NCBI GenBank assembly: GCA_934593275.1
Contig: CAKTQE010000012.1
Coordinates: 1-47,278 of the forward strand
Direction: 5' to 3'
DNA length: 47,278 nucleotides
Source: an uncultured Oscillospiraceae bacterium
GTDB taxonomy: Bacteria > Bacillota > Clostridia > Oscillospirales > Oscillospiraceae
Shown: positions 32,297 through 41,109 of the stretch, piece after piece
Position numbering within the stretch: position 1 is the stretch's first letter
Layout: each line of letters begins with the position of its first letter
The notes under the pieces: model-generated
Databases searched by the model: none
Seen by the model: the letters and a program-made list of their open reading frames with translations, nothing else
What the model was told of the DNA's origin: nothing
Translations under genes and position numbers: made by a program

Positions 32297-32372
32297 GGTC
32301 CGAGTGACTGGATTCGAACCAGCGGCCTCTTGAACCCCATTCAAGCGCGATACCAAACTTCGCCACACCCGG
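32296..32372 (-). tRNA. tRNA-Pro (anticodon GGG)
   Basis: The minus strand gives a full cloverleaf of 77 nt: acceptor CCGGGTG/CACTCGG, D stem GCGA/TCGC, anticodon stem CTTGA/TCAAG with loop ATGGGGT (anticodon GGG), T arm GCTGG-TTCGAAT-CCAGT, discriminator A and an encoded CCA. It reads CCC and CCU proline codons. It has its own promoter and terminator. Confidence 0.95.
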
Positions 32373-32404
32373 ATATTCACTTGCTGTTCCCTGACAGCTT
32401 GGAT

Positions 32405-32433
32405 ATTCTAGCATAGTTTCCAGCAATTGTCAA
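32405..32433 (-). promoter_or_regulatory. Sigma-A promoter of tRNA-Pro
   Basis: On the minus strand TTGACA and TAGAAT are separated by 17 bp, about 33 bp before the mature 5' end. Confidence 0.88.
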
Positions 32434-32455
32434 GGGCTTTTTCTTCTTTTTCGCC

Positions 32456-32488
32456 ATTCCCCGGCAAGGTGTTTCCATGCCGGGGAAT
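32456..32488 (-). terminator. Hairpin downstream of the GH13 gene
   Basis: A perfect 11-bp stem ATTCCCCGGCA / TGCCGGGGAAT lies 16 nt past the amylase stop. No T-run follows on the minus strand, so it may protect the mRNA end rather than terminate. Confidence 0.45.
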
Positions 32489-32504
32489 GGGTAAGAAATG
32501 CCCT

Positions 32505-34082
32505 TTATCGGAAGCTTTTGACCCAGTTTAGCAGGGAATCCCGGTAGACGTTTTCCGCCACATCCCGGTACATCCGGTCCGTCACGGGACCGTTGGCCGC
32601 AAGCTTTGCCAGAATGGCCTGTTGCAGCTCCTCCACAGAGCATTCTTCATAGGGCTTTTGGGGAGCTTCAGGCTCCAATCTCGCTTCCTCCCGGGTATCC
32701 ACAGCCTGGGCGGGTACCGGCTCCTCAGGAGGCTCGTAGGCAATGGCTTCTGCCTTGGGAAGCTCTTGTTCCATGCCCTCCGGCAGCCAGACCTCCGCCC
32801 CATAGGGCGGCAGCGTAACGGAAAGCGTTCCATCCTGCACACCGACACACTGGCCGAACAGCACCCCTCGGTAGGTTCCCTGGGAAAGGCCCCCTAGGGT
32901 CATGGACTGGCTCTGGGCCGTGTTGTTGACCGTCACCAGCACCGTAGTTCCCTCGTAGGTTCTGGAGAAACCATAGGCTTGGGTGGTCAGGTATTTTTCT
33001 TCATAGTCTCCATAGGCCAGGGCCGGGACACTTCTGCGCAGATTACCCAGGGCGGCAATGAGGCTGGCATGGGTGTTGCCCTCAAAGTCCTCCAAATGCA
33101 GCTCCGGACGGAGGGAATCGTCAGAACTCCGCTCTTTTTTACCGGCGATGCCGAATTCGGAGCCGTAATACACCGAGGGGATCCCCGGCAAGGTGAACAG
33201 CAGCACATGGACCGGCAGGAAATTGCCCCGCGCGCCCAGCTTGGAGGCGATTCGTGCCACATCATGGTTGTCTACAAAATTATAGAGCTTCCACCGGGTC
33301 TCCCGGACCGTATGGGCGATTTCAAAATAGTTGTGGTCATTGTGGCCGGAGTACAAAGCCTTGTGCAGCCGATAGTTGGTAACGCTGTGCAGCATACCCG
33401 GAGCCAGCCAACGGCCATAGTCCCCGTGGATGACCTCACCCATGAGCCAGAAATCTTTCTTTAACCCATCGGTAGTCTGCCGCAAAGCGGCCATAAAATC
33501 AAAATCCAGCACATCCGCCGCATCCAGCCGCAGACCGTCAATGCCAAACTCCGAGACCCAGAACCGGACAGAATCCAGCAGGTATTCCCGGACCTGTGGA
33601 TTGGATAGATTCAGCTTGGCCAGCAGATCATAGCCACCCCAGTTTTCGTAGGAAAAACCATCGTGGAAGCTGTTGTCCCCATCAAAGCGTACATTGCGGT
33701 ACCAGTCCCGGTAGGAAGATGCTTCCCGTTTTTCCCGCAGGTCCCGGAATGCAAAGAAATCCCGGCCCGTATGGTTGAACACCCCGTCCAGCACCACCCG
33801 AATACCGTTTTCATGGCAGTACTCCACAAAGGCTTTCAAGTCTTCATTGGTACCCAGGCGGCTATCCAGCTTTCGGTAGTCCGTGGTCTCATAGCCGTGG
33901 CCCACGGATTCAAAGAGGGGGCCAATATACAGGGCATTAAAGCCCATCTGCCGGATGTGGTCTACCCAGGGCCAAAGGGTGCACAGCCGGGATACGGGGG
34001 TGCCGTAGTCATTCTGTTTCGGCGCACCCGTCAGTCCCAGGGGATAAATGTGATAAAATACCGCTTCTTCATACCAGGCCAT
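32505..34082 (-). CDS. GH13 alpha-amylase family glycosidase, cytosolic
   Basis: The 525-aa protein has the four GH13 regions: DGVFNHTG (about 99), GLRLDAADV with the nucleophile Asp (about 186), MGEVIHGD with the acid Glu (about 214) and FVDNHDVAR (about 271). No signal peptide is present, so it should act on imported malto-oligosaccharides or glycogen. After the C-terminal beta domain a Pro/Glu-rich linker leads to a conserved-looking helical tail (EECSVEELQQAILAKLAANG ... NVYRDSLLNWVKSF) not normal for the family. GGAGGAAAAACCA precedes the ATG at 34082. Confidence 0.88.
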   Translation of the reverse strand: MAWYEEAVFYHIYPLGLTGAPKQNDYGTPVSRLCTLWPWVDHIRQMGFNALYIGPLFESVGHGYETTDYRKLDSRLGTNEDLKAFVEYCHENGIRVVLDGVFNHTGRDFFAFRDLREKREASSYRDWYRNVRFDGDNSFHDGFSYENWGGYDLLAKLNLSNPQVREYLLDSVRFWVSEFGIDGLRLDAADVLDFDFMAALRQTTDGLKKDFWLMGEVIHGDYGRWLAPGMLHSVTNYRLHKALYSGHNDHNYFEIAHTVRETRWKLYNFVDNHDVARIASKLGARGNFLPVHVLLFTLPGIPSVYYGSEFGIAGKKERSSDDSLRPELHLEDFEGNTHASLIAALGNLRRSVPALAYGDYEEKYLTTQAYGFSRTYEGTTVLVTVNNTAQSQSMTLGGLSQGTYRGVLFGQCVGVQDGTLSVTLPPYGAEVWLPEGMEQELPKAEAIAYEPPEEPVPAQAVDTREEARLEPEAPQKPYEECSVEELQQAILAKLAANGPVTDRMYRDVAENVYRDSLLNWVKSFR

Positions 34083-34109
34083 TGGTTTTTCCTCCAATTC
34101 TGCTGTAAA

Positions 34110-34919
34110 TCAAACGTGATTTCCCAACTGCCAAAGCAGGGGTTCAAATTTCAGGCCATAATTCCGGGTGTCCGTCCGGGCGGTCAGGGCAATGGCCCGG
34201 GCGGTGAAGTCCGAGGCCGCCACAGCCGCCTCCCAAAGGGATTTTCCGGACAGCAGGAAGCCCGTCAAACAGGCGGCAAACAGGTCTCCCGTGCCGTGAT
34301 AGGTTCCGGGCAGCTTTTCATGGCCATAAAACCGCACCGTCTCCCCCTCTTTCACGGCAAAGCCCGTCTGTCCCTCCCGGGAGACTGCCCCGGTCAGCAC
34401 CGCTTTTCTTTGGGGCAGGGCCAGGAGCATGGCCCGGGCCGCCGATTCACTGCCGTCATCGGCAATGCCCGTTAGAAACGAAGCTTCCGTCCGGTTGGGC
34501 AGCAGTACCTCCGCCCGCCCGCACAAATCCCGCATTTTTTCGGCGTAGGCTCCATCCAGGCCCTTATAAAACCGGCCCCCATCGGCCATGGCCGGGTCTA
34601 CGATGATCATGCCCCCAGGGGCAAGCAGCGTGTCAAATAAATCACACACCGGCTTCACATCCTCCGGCTTTCCCAGATAGCCTGTGAGAATGGCATCAAA
34701 ACGAAGGCCCTCCCGCTGCCAATGTTCCCGGATGGGGGTGATGCTCTCGGTGAGCTGGCGCACATAGGGGCGAGAAAAGGCCGTATGGGTGGATAACAGT
34801 GCCGTTGGCAGCAGACAGGTTTCCAGGCCAAAAGCCGACAGCACCGGCAGTGCCACTGCCCCGGAACACTGGCCCAGGCAGGACAAGTCCTGCACCGTTA
34901 AAACACGCTTGTATTCCAT
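34110..34919 (-). CDS. pdxY: Pyridoxal/pyridoxine kinase (PdxK/PdxY-like)
   Basis: The 269-aa ribokinase-like protein has VLTVQDLSCLGQCSGAVALPVLSAFG, FDAILTGYLG, MIIVDPAMADGGRFYKG and the catalytic GTYHGTGDLFAACLTGF with the general-base Asp. These match pyridoxal kinases, which phosphorylate B6 vitamers for salvage. It lies 3 nt downstream of the PfkB-family gene, so the two kinases are probably co-transcribed. Confidence 0.85.
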   Translation of the reverse strand: MEYKRVLTVQDLSCLGQCSGAVALPVLSAFGLETCLLPTALLSTHTAFSRPYVRQLTESITPIREHWQREGLRFDAILTGYLGKPEDVKPVCDLFDTLLAPGGMIIVDPAMADGGRFYKGLDGAYAEKMRDLCGRAEVLLPNRTEASFLTGIADDGSESAARAMLLALPQRKAVLTGAVSREGQTGFAVKEGETVRFYGHEKLPGTYHGTGDLFAACLTGFLLSGKSLWEAAVAASDFTARAIALTARTDTRNYGLKFEPLLWQLGNHV

Positions 34920-34922
34920 GAC

Positions 34923-35855
34923 TCAGTCCACCACATCCATATCCAGCCCCAGCTCTCTCGGCAGGAACCGGGGGCATACATTCTCCGTCGTAACGATTAC
35001 GGAAGCTGCCAGATAGGTGCCGATCTCGCAAGCCTCTTTCAGGCTCTTTCCATAGGTCAGGCCCACGGAAAGTCCGGCGCAGAATGAATCCCCGGCACCG
35101 GTGGTATCCTTTACCTCCACCGTCCGGGCGGGGCAATGGCCTTTGTCCCCGTTGCAGTCCGCATAAACTGCCCCCTGGGCCCCCAGTGTCACCACCAATT
35201 TGGGAATTCTCGCCTGGATCACCCGCTGGGAGATCATATCCACCAGCTCCTGGGGGGTGTTTTCCGAAAAGTCCGTGCAGAACAGTAGCCCCGCCTCCTG
35301 GATGTTGCAGACAAAAGCGGAAAGCTCTTTCAAAAAGTCCCGGCGTTCCAGGCCAATGCTCATGTTGGCCACCACGCCGTAAACCGGCTTCCCATATTTT
35401 TTGGCCAGAGCCAGGGTCTTTTTCACGATGGCCTTGTCCATATCCACTTCAATAACAACGCTGTCGGCCTGGGAGAAAATCTCATCTCCCTTTTCTTCCA
35501 GGGTGTTCAAAATGGGCATCAGGTTGGGCCGCTTGGAGATGGAGGCCACCACATCCCCCTCATGGTCAAATACCGCAAGCCAGGTACCCATGCCGTCAGG
35601 AACCTGGCGCATATATTGGGTGTTGACCTTGTGATTTTTCAGTTTGCGGATCACATCCGCCCCCAGGGCGGTATCGTCCACCAGGCTGACAAAGGTGGGC
35701 CGCAATTCACAGTTGGCAATATCCTCTGTGACATTTCTGGACACACCGCCGTAAATCTGCTCCACCCGTCCGGCGTTGCGGCCTGCCGGAATATAAACGC
35801 CCTCCGGGTAGCCTTTGATGTCCACAAAGACCGCACCCAAAACAACAATTCCCAT
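34923..35855 (-). CDS. PfkB family carbohydrate kinase (pseudouridine kinase-like)
   Basis: The 310-aa protein shows the PfkB signatures GGVSRNVTEDIANCE near the N terminus and VKDTTGAGDSFCAGLSVGL with the catalytic Asp at the C terminus. The PAGRNAGRVEQIYGGVSRN segment resembles pseudouridine and nucleoside kinases more than fructokinases, but no psuG neighbour is present, so the substrate is uncertain. It has its own promoter and leads into pdxY. Confidence 0.85.
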   Translation of the reverse strand: MGIVVLGAVFVDIKGYPEGVYIPAGRNAGRVEQIYGGVSRNVTEDIANCELRPTFVSLVDDTALGADVIRKLKNHKVNTQYMRQVPDGMGTWLAVFDHEGDVVASISKRPNLMPILNTLEEKGDEIFSQADSVVIEVDMDKAIVKKTLALAKKYGKPVYGVVANMSIGLERRDFLKELSAFVCNIQEAGLLFCTDFSENTPQELVDMISQRVIQARIPKLVVTLGAQGAVYADCNGDKGHCPARTVEVKDTTGAGDSFCAGLSVGLTYGKSLKEACEIGTYLAASVIVTTENVCPRFLPRELGLDMDVVD

Positions 35856-35885
35856 GGGAAAAACCTCTCTTTTCTGTTTGCCTCT

Positions 35886-35913
35886 ATTATACAGATTTTT
35901 GGCGGCTTTGCAA
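35886..35913 (-). promoter_or_regulatory. Sigma-A promoter of the PfkB kinase-pdxY operon
   Basis: On the minus strand TTGCAA and TATAAT are spaced by 16 bp, about 30 nt before the start codon. Confidence 0.75.
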
Positions 35914-35954
35914 TGGTTTTAATATCTCCGTAAGAAAAGCTTCATTGGAACTTA

Positions 35955-35983
35955 TGGACAAATGGGCAAAAATATGATATATT
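35955..35983 (+). promoter_or_regulatory. Sigma-A promoter of the DJ-1 gene and mltG operon
   Basis: TGGACA and TATATT are spaced by 17 bp, about 75 nt before the start codon at 36057. Confidence 0.6.
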
Positions 35984-36056
35984 GTGATGTAATTGAAATT
36001 TTGCCCTATCATATCGGGCAGACTAAGGATAGCCACCATATGAAGGAGGTATCATC

Positions 36057-36602
36057 ATGGTATATGTACTGTTGGGCACCGGCTTTGAAGAAGTAGAGGC
36101 TCTGGCTCCCGTGGATCTTCTGCGGCGGGCGGGAATCCAGGTTCAGACCGTGGGCATCACCGGGAAAATGGTTTACGGCAGCCACCGTATTGGTGTGGAA
36201 GCCGATATTCTCCCGGAGGAGATGGATTTGGATGCCATGGAAATGATCGTATTACCCGGAGGTCTGGGGGGCGTTGCCAGTGCCCGGGCCAGCCAAGCGG
36301 CACTGGATGCCTTGCGCTGGGGCTGGGAGCATGACCGGTTTGTAGCGGCCATCTGTGCCGGGCCTACGGTTCTGGCGGACCTGGGCATCCCCGATGGCCG
36401 CAAGGCCACCTGCTTCCCCGGCTGCGAGGGGCAGATGGGAACGGCCCAGATGGTAGCCGATGCCGCCTGTGTGCGGGATGGGCATCTCATCACCGGCACC
36501 TCCGCAGGCTGCGCCATCCCCTTTGCACTGGCCCTGATCGAAGCCCTGAAAGGCAAGCCGGAAGCGGAGCGCATTGCCGGGCAAATCGTAATTCGTACCT
36601 AA
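36057..36602 (+). CDS. DJ-1/PfpI family protein
   Basis: The 181-aa protein has the DJ-1 core: GFEEVEALAPVDLLRRAG with the conserved Glu, IVLPGGLGG, the nucleophile elbow AAICAGPTVLADLG with its Cys, and GHLITGTSAGCAIPFAL. Bacterial members act as glyoxalase/deglycase-like or redox-sensing proteins; the exact role here is unknown. AAGGAGG precedes the ATG. It lies 12 nt before mltG and is probably co-transcribed. Confidence 0.9.
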   Translation: MVYVLLGTGFEEVEALAPVDLLRRAGIQVQTVGITGKMVYGSHRIGVEADILPEEMDLDAMEMIVLPGGLGGVASARASQAALDALRWGWEHDRFVAAICAGPTVLADLGIPDGRKATCFPGCEGQMGTAQMVADAACVRDGHLITGTSAGCAIPFALALIEALKGKPEAERIAGQIVIRT

Positions 36603-36614
36603 AGGAGCAAGCCC

Positions 36615-38405
36615 ATGCAAGATAATCCCAACGAAAAAAAGAAGCCCCGCTTTCTATCTGAAAATGGGGAAACGTCCCTGGGAAAAGGGGGCTATAAAGG
36701 CCGTTTTCTGAACGATCCCCCGGCGACAGAAGACGCCCCGGAAGCGTCCGAGCATCTTCCCCCGGTGACCGCCGATGACTTTCTGTCCCAGGTCACAGAA
36801 CCGGAAGAGACGGTAGAGACCACCCAGGACGAAAACACCGTATCGGAAAACACAATGCCTTTGAAGGGTGACATTCTTACGGGAGAAGCCCTGCCGGAAG
36901 ATACCCAGAATCTATTCCCGGCGGACGACCCAGTAGATGTTCCCCCGGAATCTGAGGATTTTTCCTTTGACAGTGCGCCCATCCCCCCCGCCGCCGAAAC
37001 CTCTGTACCAGACGGGGATATTCCGGAGCATTCCATGCCGGAAGACGGTGCTGACATTGTGATGCCGGAGGAATACGGTGATTTCACCCTGCCGGAAGAC
37101 GAGGGAGAAGCTCAGCCGGAAGAACATCGGGTTTTGACCCCCTCTGACTTTGCTCAGCAGCTTTCCAACCCCCAAACCCAGGATGACCAGGATTTTGAGG
37201 AGATGTTCACCGCCCAGCCGGAGCCAGAGGAACCCCAGGTGCCTGTCCGGACCCACCCGGCCAAAAAAGGGCGGCCCAAGCGGCGCAGTGCGGAAGGTCT
37301 ATTTGGCATTCCCAATATTCTTGTGACGGTGGTGTGGATCGCCATCACCCTGGCCATCGGTGTGACCCTGGGGCGCATGGCCTGGATGTGCGCCGCAGAT
37401 GTACTGGCCTTTGGCCGAGAGGACCACAAGGTCACCGTGACCATTTCCTCCACCGATGACATTGACGCCGTTGCCACCAAGCTGAAAAACGCCAACCTCA
37501 TCCGCTATCCCGGACTCTTTAAGCTCTACGCCAGCTTCGCCGTGGACGATGGGGACATTCAGCCCGGTATTTGGGACCTCAACACCCTGTATGACTACCA
37601 CGCCCTGGTGGAGATGATGTCTCCCAGCTCTCGGCGCAGTGTCATTACCGTCATGATTCCCGAGGGCTACAGCTGCCGTCAGATTTTTGAGCTGCTGCAG
37701 GAAAAGCGGGTTTGCACCGTGGAGAGTCTGGAAAGCTATGCAGCTTCCGGAGAGTTGGAGGACTACTGGTTCCTGGAAGGACGGGAGCGGGGCAGCAAAT
37801 ACTGCCTGGAGGGCTATCTGTTCCCGGATACCTATGAGTTCTACACCAACGACACCGCCCAGAATGTTCTGACCAAGATGCTCAACAACTTTGACAAGCG
37901 TGTTGACGAGAGCATTACCGGTCAGCTGGAAAGCCTGAACGCCCACATCAGCAAGATGATGGAGGGTGACGGACGGAGCAAGGACTATATTGCCAGCCAT
38001 CAGATGACCATGGCCGACGTGATTACCGTGGCCTCCCTGATTGAAAAGGAAAGTGCCAGTGCCGAGGAAAGCTACACCATCGCCTCTGTCATTTACAACC
38101 GTCTCTACGCCTGGAACGGCACACCGGCCTACCTGAATATCGATGCTTCCGTCATCTATGCCCTGGGCGGCAAGCCCGACCTGACCCAGGAGGATTTGGC
38201 CACGGACAGCCCCTACAACACCTATCTGAACGTAGGACTGACCCCCGGACCCATTACAAACCCGGGCCTCAACAGCATCAAGGCCGCTCTGGAGCCTCAG
38301 GATACGGGTTACTACTACTATATTCTGGACCCCGCCACCGGAACCCACCACTTCTCCTCTACCTTGGAGGAACATGAAGCTTTCCGGGAGGCCATTCGTG
38401 GATAA
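36615..38405 (+). CDS. mltG: Endolytic murein transglycosylase MltG (YceG-like)
   Basis: The 596-aa protein has a very long acidic, Pro/Glu-rich cytosolic N terminus (about 1-225), a basic patch KKGRPKRRS, one membrane helix (NILVTVVWIAITLAIGVTLG), and an outer YceG domain with ITVMIPEGYSCRQIFELL, the catalytic Glu in VASLIEKESASAEE (about 478) and the PYNTYL...GLTPGPITNPG motif. It cleaves nascent glycan strands and sets their length. Family members are usually 340-400 aa; the extra length is the disordered tail. The U32 gene follows in a conserved MltG-TrhP order. Confidence 0.93.
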   Translation: MQDNPNEKKKPRFLSENGETSLGKGGYKGRFLNDPPATEDAPEASEHLPPVTADDFLSQVTEPEETVETTQDENTVSENTMPLKGDILTGEALPEDTQNLFPADDPVDVPPESEDFSFDSAPIPPAAETSVPDGDIPEHSMPEDGADIVMPEEYGDFTLPEDEGEAQPEEHRVLTPSDFAQQLSNPQTQDDQDFEEMFTAQPEPEEPQVPVRTHPAKKGRPKRRSAEGLFGIPNILVTVVWIAITLAIGVTLGRMAWMCAADVLAFGREDHKVTVTISSTDDIDAVATKLKNANLIRYPGLFKLYASFAVDDGDIQPGIWDLNTLYDYHALVEMMSPSSRRSVITVMIPEGYSCRQIFELLQEKRVCTVESLESYAASGELEDYWFLEGRERGSKYCLEGYLFPDTYEFYTNDTAQNVLTKMLNNFDKRVDESITGQLESLNAHISKMMEGDGRSKDYIASHQMTMADVITVASLIEKESASAEESYTIASVIYNRLYAWNGTPAYLNIDASVIYALGGKPDLTQEDLATDSPYNTYLNVGLTPGPITNPGLNSIKAALEPQDTGYYYYILDPATGTHHFSSTLEEHEAFREAIRG

Positions 38406-38406
38406 T

Positions 38407-39624
38407 ATGAGAAAACTGGAACTACTCTCCCCTGCCGGGGATCTGGAACAACTGAATATGTCCGTACTCTACGGTGCGGACGCAGTCTATCTGGCAGGCA
38501 CCAGCTTCGGTATGCGGTCCTTCGCGGGGAATTTTTCCCCGGAGGCCCTGCCGGAAGCGGTACGCTTCGCCCACAGCCACGGGGTCAAGGTTCATGTCAC
38601 CGTAAACACCATGCCCCGCAACGAGGAAATTGCCCAGCTTCCCGCCTACTTGGAGCAGTTGGACAGTGCCGGGGTGGATGCCCTGATTATTGCGGACTTG
38701 GGTGCTTTTACCCTGGCGGGGAAATATGCCCCCCACTGCCAGCGGCATATTTCCACCCAGCAGTCCATTGCCAACTACGAATGCGCCCAGGCCTGGTTTG
38801 ATTTGGGGGCCAGCCGGGTGGTGCTTGCCCGGGAACTGAGCCTTGCGGAAATCAGCGGCATCCGGCAGAAAGTGGATCCCAAGCTGGAAATTGAAACCTT
38901 TGGCCACGGGGCCATGTGCGTCAGTTACTCCGGCCGGTGTCTGCTGAGCAACTACATGACGGGCCGGGACTCCAACCGGGGTGCCTGCGCCCAGCCCTGC
39001 CGGTATCAGTATGCCCTGATGGAGGAAAAGCGTCCTGGTGAGTATTTTCCGGTCTATGAGGACGAAAAGGGTACTTACATCTTAAACTCCAAAGATATGT
39101 GCATGATCGACCACCTGCAAGATTTAATGGATGCAGGCGTGGACTGCATCAAGCTGGAGGGCCGGGCCAAATCCGGCTACTATGCCGCCATTGTCACCGG
39201 TGCCTACCGGCACTGCATTGACGCAGCCGCCCAGGGGCTGCCCCTGGATCCCGTATGGCGGGATGAAGTGGACCACATTTCCCACCGGGTCTATTCCACC
39301 GGCTTTTACTATGGCCAGCCGGGGCAGTACACGGAAACTTCCCGTTACATTCGCCAGTGGCAAATCGTTGCCATGGTGGAATCCTGTGATGAAAAGGGTC
39401 TGGCCCGCTGCTCCCTGCGAAACAAGTTTTCCAGAGGAGACCGGCTTGAATGTGTAGGGCCTGACTGCAAGCCCTTTGTCCTGGAAGCCGGGGCCATGTG
39501 GGACAGCCTGGGGGATGCACTGGAAGAACCCAGAACCCCGCAGATGGAGTTTACCATGCAGCTGCCACAGCCCGTCCCCCCCTACTCCATGCTCCGCAGA
39601 GCCGTGGAGCTTTCCGCCAAGTAA
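38407..39624 (+). CDS. U32 family peptidase-like protein (TrhP/YrrO-like)
   Basis: The 405-aa protein has ELLSPAGDLEQLNMSVLYGADAVYLAG, the U32 signature ETFGHGAMCVSYSGRCLLSN (about 160-182) and later cysteines in GACAQPCRY, consistent with an iron-sulfur cluster. Such proteins (TrhP) make 5-hydroxyuridine at tRNA position 34 from prephenate-derived cofactors, and in Firmicutes lie next to mltG as here. The ATG at 38407 is 1 nt after the mltG stop; an alternative ATG at 38374 inside mltG has a closer GGAGG. Confidence 0.9.
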   Translation: MRKLELLSPAGDLEQLNMSVLYGADAVYLAGTSFGMRSFAGNFSPEALPEAVRFAHSHGVKVHVTVNTMPRNEEIAQLPAYLEQLDSAGVDALIIADLGAFTLAGKYAPHCQRHISTQQSIANYECAQAWFDLGASRVVLARELSLAEISGIRQKVDPKLEIETFGHGAMCVSYSGRCLLSNYMTGRDSNRGACAQPCRYQYALMEEKRPGEYFPVYEDEKGTYILNSKDMCMIDHLQDLMDAGVDCIKLEGRAKSGYYAAIVTGAYRHCIDAAAQGLPLDPVWRDEVDHISHRVYSTGFYYGQPGQYTETSRYIRQWQIVAMVESCDEKGLARCSLRNKFSRGDRLECVGPDCKPFVLEAGAMWDSLGDALEEPRTPQMEFTMQLPQPVPPYSMLRRAVELSAK

Positions 39625-39630
39625 ACTGTC

Positions 39631-39662
39631 CCCTCCGGTTCTCTGAGCCGGAGGGATTTTTC
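39631..39662 (+). terminator. Terminator of the mltG-U32 operon
   Basis: CCCTCCGG and CCGGAGGG form a perfect 8-bp stem followed by ATTTTTC. The next 200 nt (39663-39860) are AT-rich without a recognisable feature. Confidence 0.87.
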
Positions 39663-39861
39663 TATCTCCTTTGTGATTCCCATTCGATTTTTCGGAACGA
39701 TTCAACGGTTATTTTATGGTTTTTCCCAACGGAACCGGCTTTTTTGAAAAAATTCCATCTTTTCTTTGTGCAATATGCTGAGCATTCCGGCAACCGGAGC
39801 CAAGGATTCTCTTGGAATTCTCCAATTTTTTGGAAATATTTTGAGAAAGCATTCTTATTAC

Positions 39862-39889
39862 TTGATTTCCCAATAATTCCATGTATAAT
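39862..39889 (+). promoter_or_regulatory. Sigma-A promoter of the 39926 gene
   Basis: TTGATT and a perfect TATAAT are spaced by 16 bp, 37 nt before the start codon. Confidence 0.78.
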
Positions 39890-39925
39890 AATATCCATAA
39901 GCACCGATGAAAGGAGGCTTGTTCC

Positions 39926-40156
39926 ATGAAAAAGATCATCTGCAAGAAAGAGTATGATACCGATACGGCGACTTTGATCAAGAAGTTCACCAGCGGTGCT
40001 CTGGGTGATCCTGCCGGTTATGAGGAATCCCTGTATCAGACCGAGGGCGGTTTGTACTTCCTGTATGTATGCGGCGGCGAGGCTTCTCCCTATCCCACGG
40101 AGGATATTATTCGTCTGGCTAAGACCAAGGTCACTGACTGGACCGAAAAGCACTGA
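39926..40156 (+). CDS. Small conserved protein, unknown function (76 aa)
   Basis: MKKIICKKEYDTDTATLIKK followed by YEESLYQTEGGLYFLYVCGGEASPYP belongs to a widespread small-protein type in Clostridia that starts MKKII(N/C)(G/K)K.YDT and has an E(T/S)LY...G.(F/Y)FL core. The function is unknown. It is often found near mobile or accessory genes, but here it stands alone with its own promoter and terminator between mltG and znu operons. AAAGGAGG precedes the ATG. Confidence 0.82.
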   Translation: MKKIICKKEYDTDTATLIKKFTSGALGDPAGYEESLYQTEGGLYFLYVCGGEASPYPTEDIIRLAKTKVTDWTEKH

Positions 40157-40168
40157 TATTGCATACCC

Positions 40169-40200
40169 AAAAGGCCCTGTTCGCAGGGCCTTTCTTTCTT
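40169..40200 (+). terminator. Terminator of the 39926 gene
   Basis: AAAGGCCCTG-TTCG-CAGGGCCTTT is a perfect 10-bp stem with a UUCG tetraloop followed by CTTTCTT. Confidence 0.92.
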
Positions 40201-40221
40201 ATTTCTGATTAGGAACTGTTT

Positions 40222-41109
40222 ATGAAAAAACATTTTTTATGTACTCCCCTGCTGCTTTCCCTGCTGCTTCTGCTGACTGGCTGCGCCAAGGCTCCGGAGC
40301 CGGTTGATGTCGCCGCCACCACCCTGCCGGTTTATGAATTCACCCAGGCCCTGTGCCAGGGGACAGAGCTTCGTGTCGGGCGGCTGGTGACGGAATCCGT
40401 TTCCTGTCTCCATGACTATTCCCTGAATGTGAACCAGGTGCGGCTGGCCGAGCAGGCAGAGGTTCTTGTTCTCTCCGGAGCGGGGCTTGAGGACTTTATG
40501 GAGGACCTGCTTGCAGGAAAAACAGCCATTGATGCCTCCCAGGGCATCGCCCTTTTAAAGGGGGAAGAACATGACCACGAGGAGCAGGGCGAACACGATG
40601 GCCATCACCACGAATCTGACCCCCACATCTGGCTTTCCCCGGAGAACGCCAAAATCATGGCTCAAAACATCTGCCAGGGACTAACCCGGCAGTACCCCCA
40701 GTGGGAGCCGGTTTTTACAGACAATCTGCAAGGTCTTTTGACCCGACTGGATGCCCTAGAGCAATACGGGCAGAATACTTTAAAAGCCCTTTCCTGCCGG
40801 GAGCTGATAACCTTTCACGATGGCTTTTCCTATTTTGCCCAGGCCTTTGACCTGCATATTCTTGCCGCCCTGGAAGAGGAATCCGGCAGTGAAGCCTCGG
40901 CAAAAGAGCTGATTGGCCTCATCCGCCTGGCCCGGGCGCATTCCCTGCCTGCGGTTTTTGTAGAGAAAAACGGCAGTGCTTCCGCGGCGGACATTCTGTG
41001 CCGGGAGACCGGGGCCAAAAAAGCCACGCTGAACATGGCCATGGCTGGGGACAGTTATTTTGATGCCATGTACCACAACATTGATACCATCAAGGAGGCC
41101 TTGGGATGA
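40222..41109 (+). CDS. znuA: Zinc ABC transporter substrate-binding lipoprotein (ZnuA-like)
   Basis: The 295-aa lipoprotein has signal FLCTPLLLSLLLLLTGC (lipobox LTGC). The cluster A-I metal-binding fold is shown by VTESVSCLHDYSLNVNQVRL, a His/Asp-rich loop EHDHEEQGEHDGHHHESDPH (about 115-134) typical of zinc proteins, DPHIWLSPENAKIM and FHDGFSYFAQAF. It captures zinc outside the membrane. The stop overlaps the ATPase start (ATGA), so the three znu genes form one coupled operon. Confidence 0.9.
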   Translation: MKKHFLCTPLLLSLLLLLTGCAKAPEPVDVAATTLPVYEFTQALCQGTELRVGRLVTESVSCLHDYSLNVNQVRLAEQAEVLVLSGAGLEDFMEDLLAGKTAIDASQGIALLKGEEHDHEEQGEHDGHHHESDPHIWLSPENAKIMAQNICQGLTRQYPQWEPVFTDNLQGLLTRLDALEQYGQNTLKALSCRELITFHDGFSYFAQAFDLHILAALEEESGSEASAKELIGLIRLARAHSLPAVFVEKNGSASAADILCRETGAKKATLNMAMAGDSYFDAMYHNIDTIKEALG

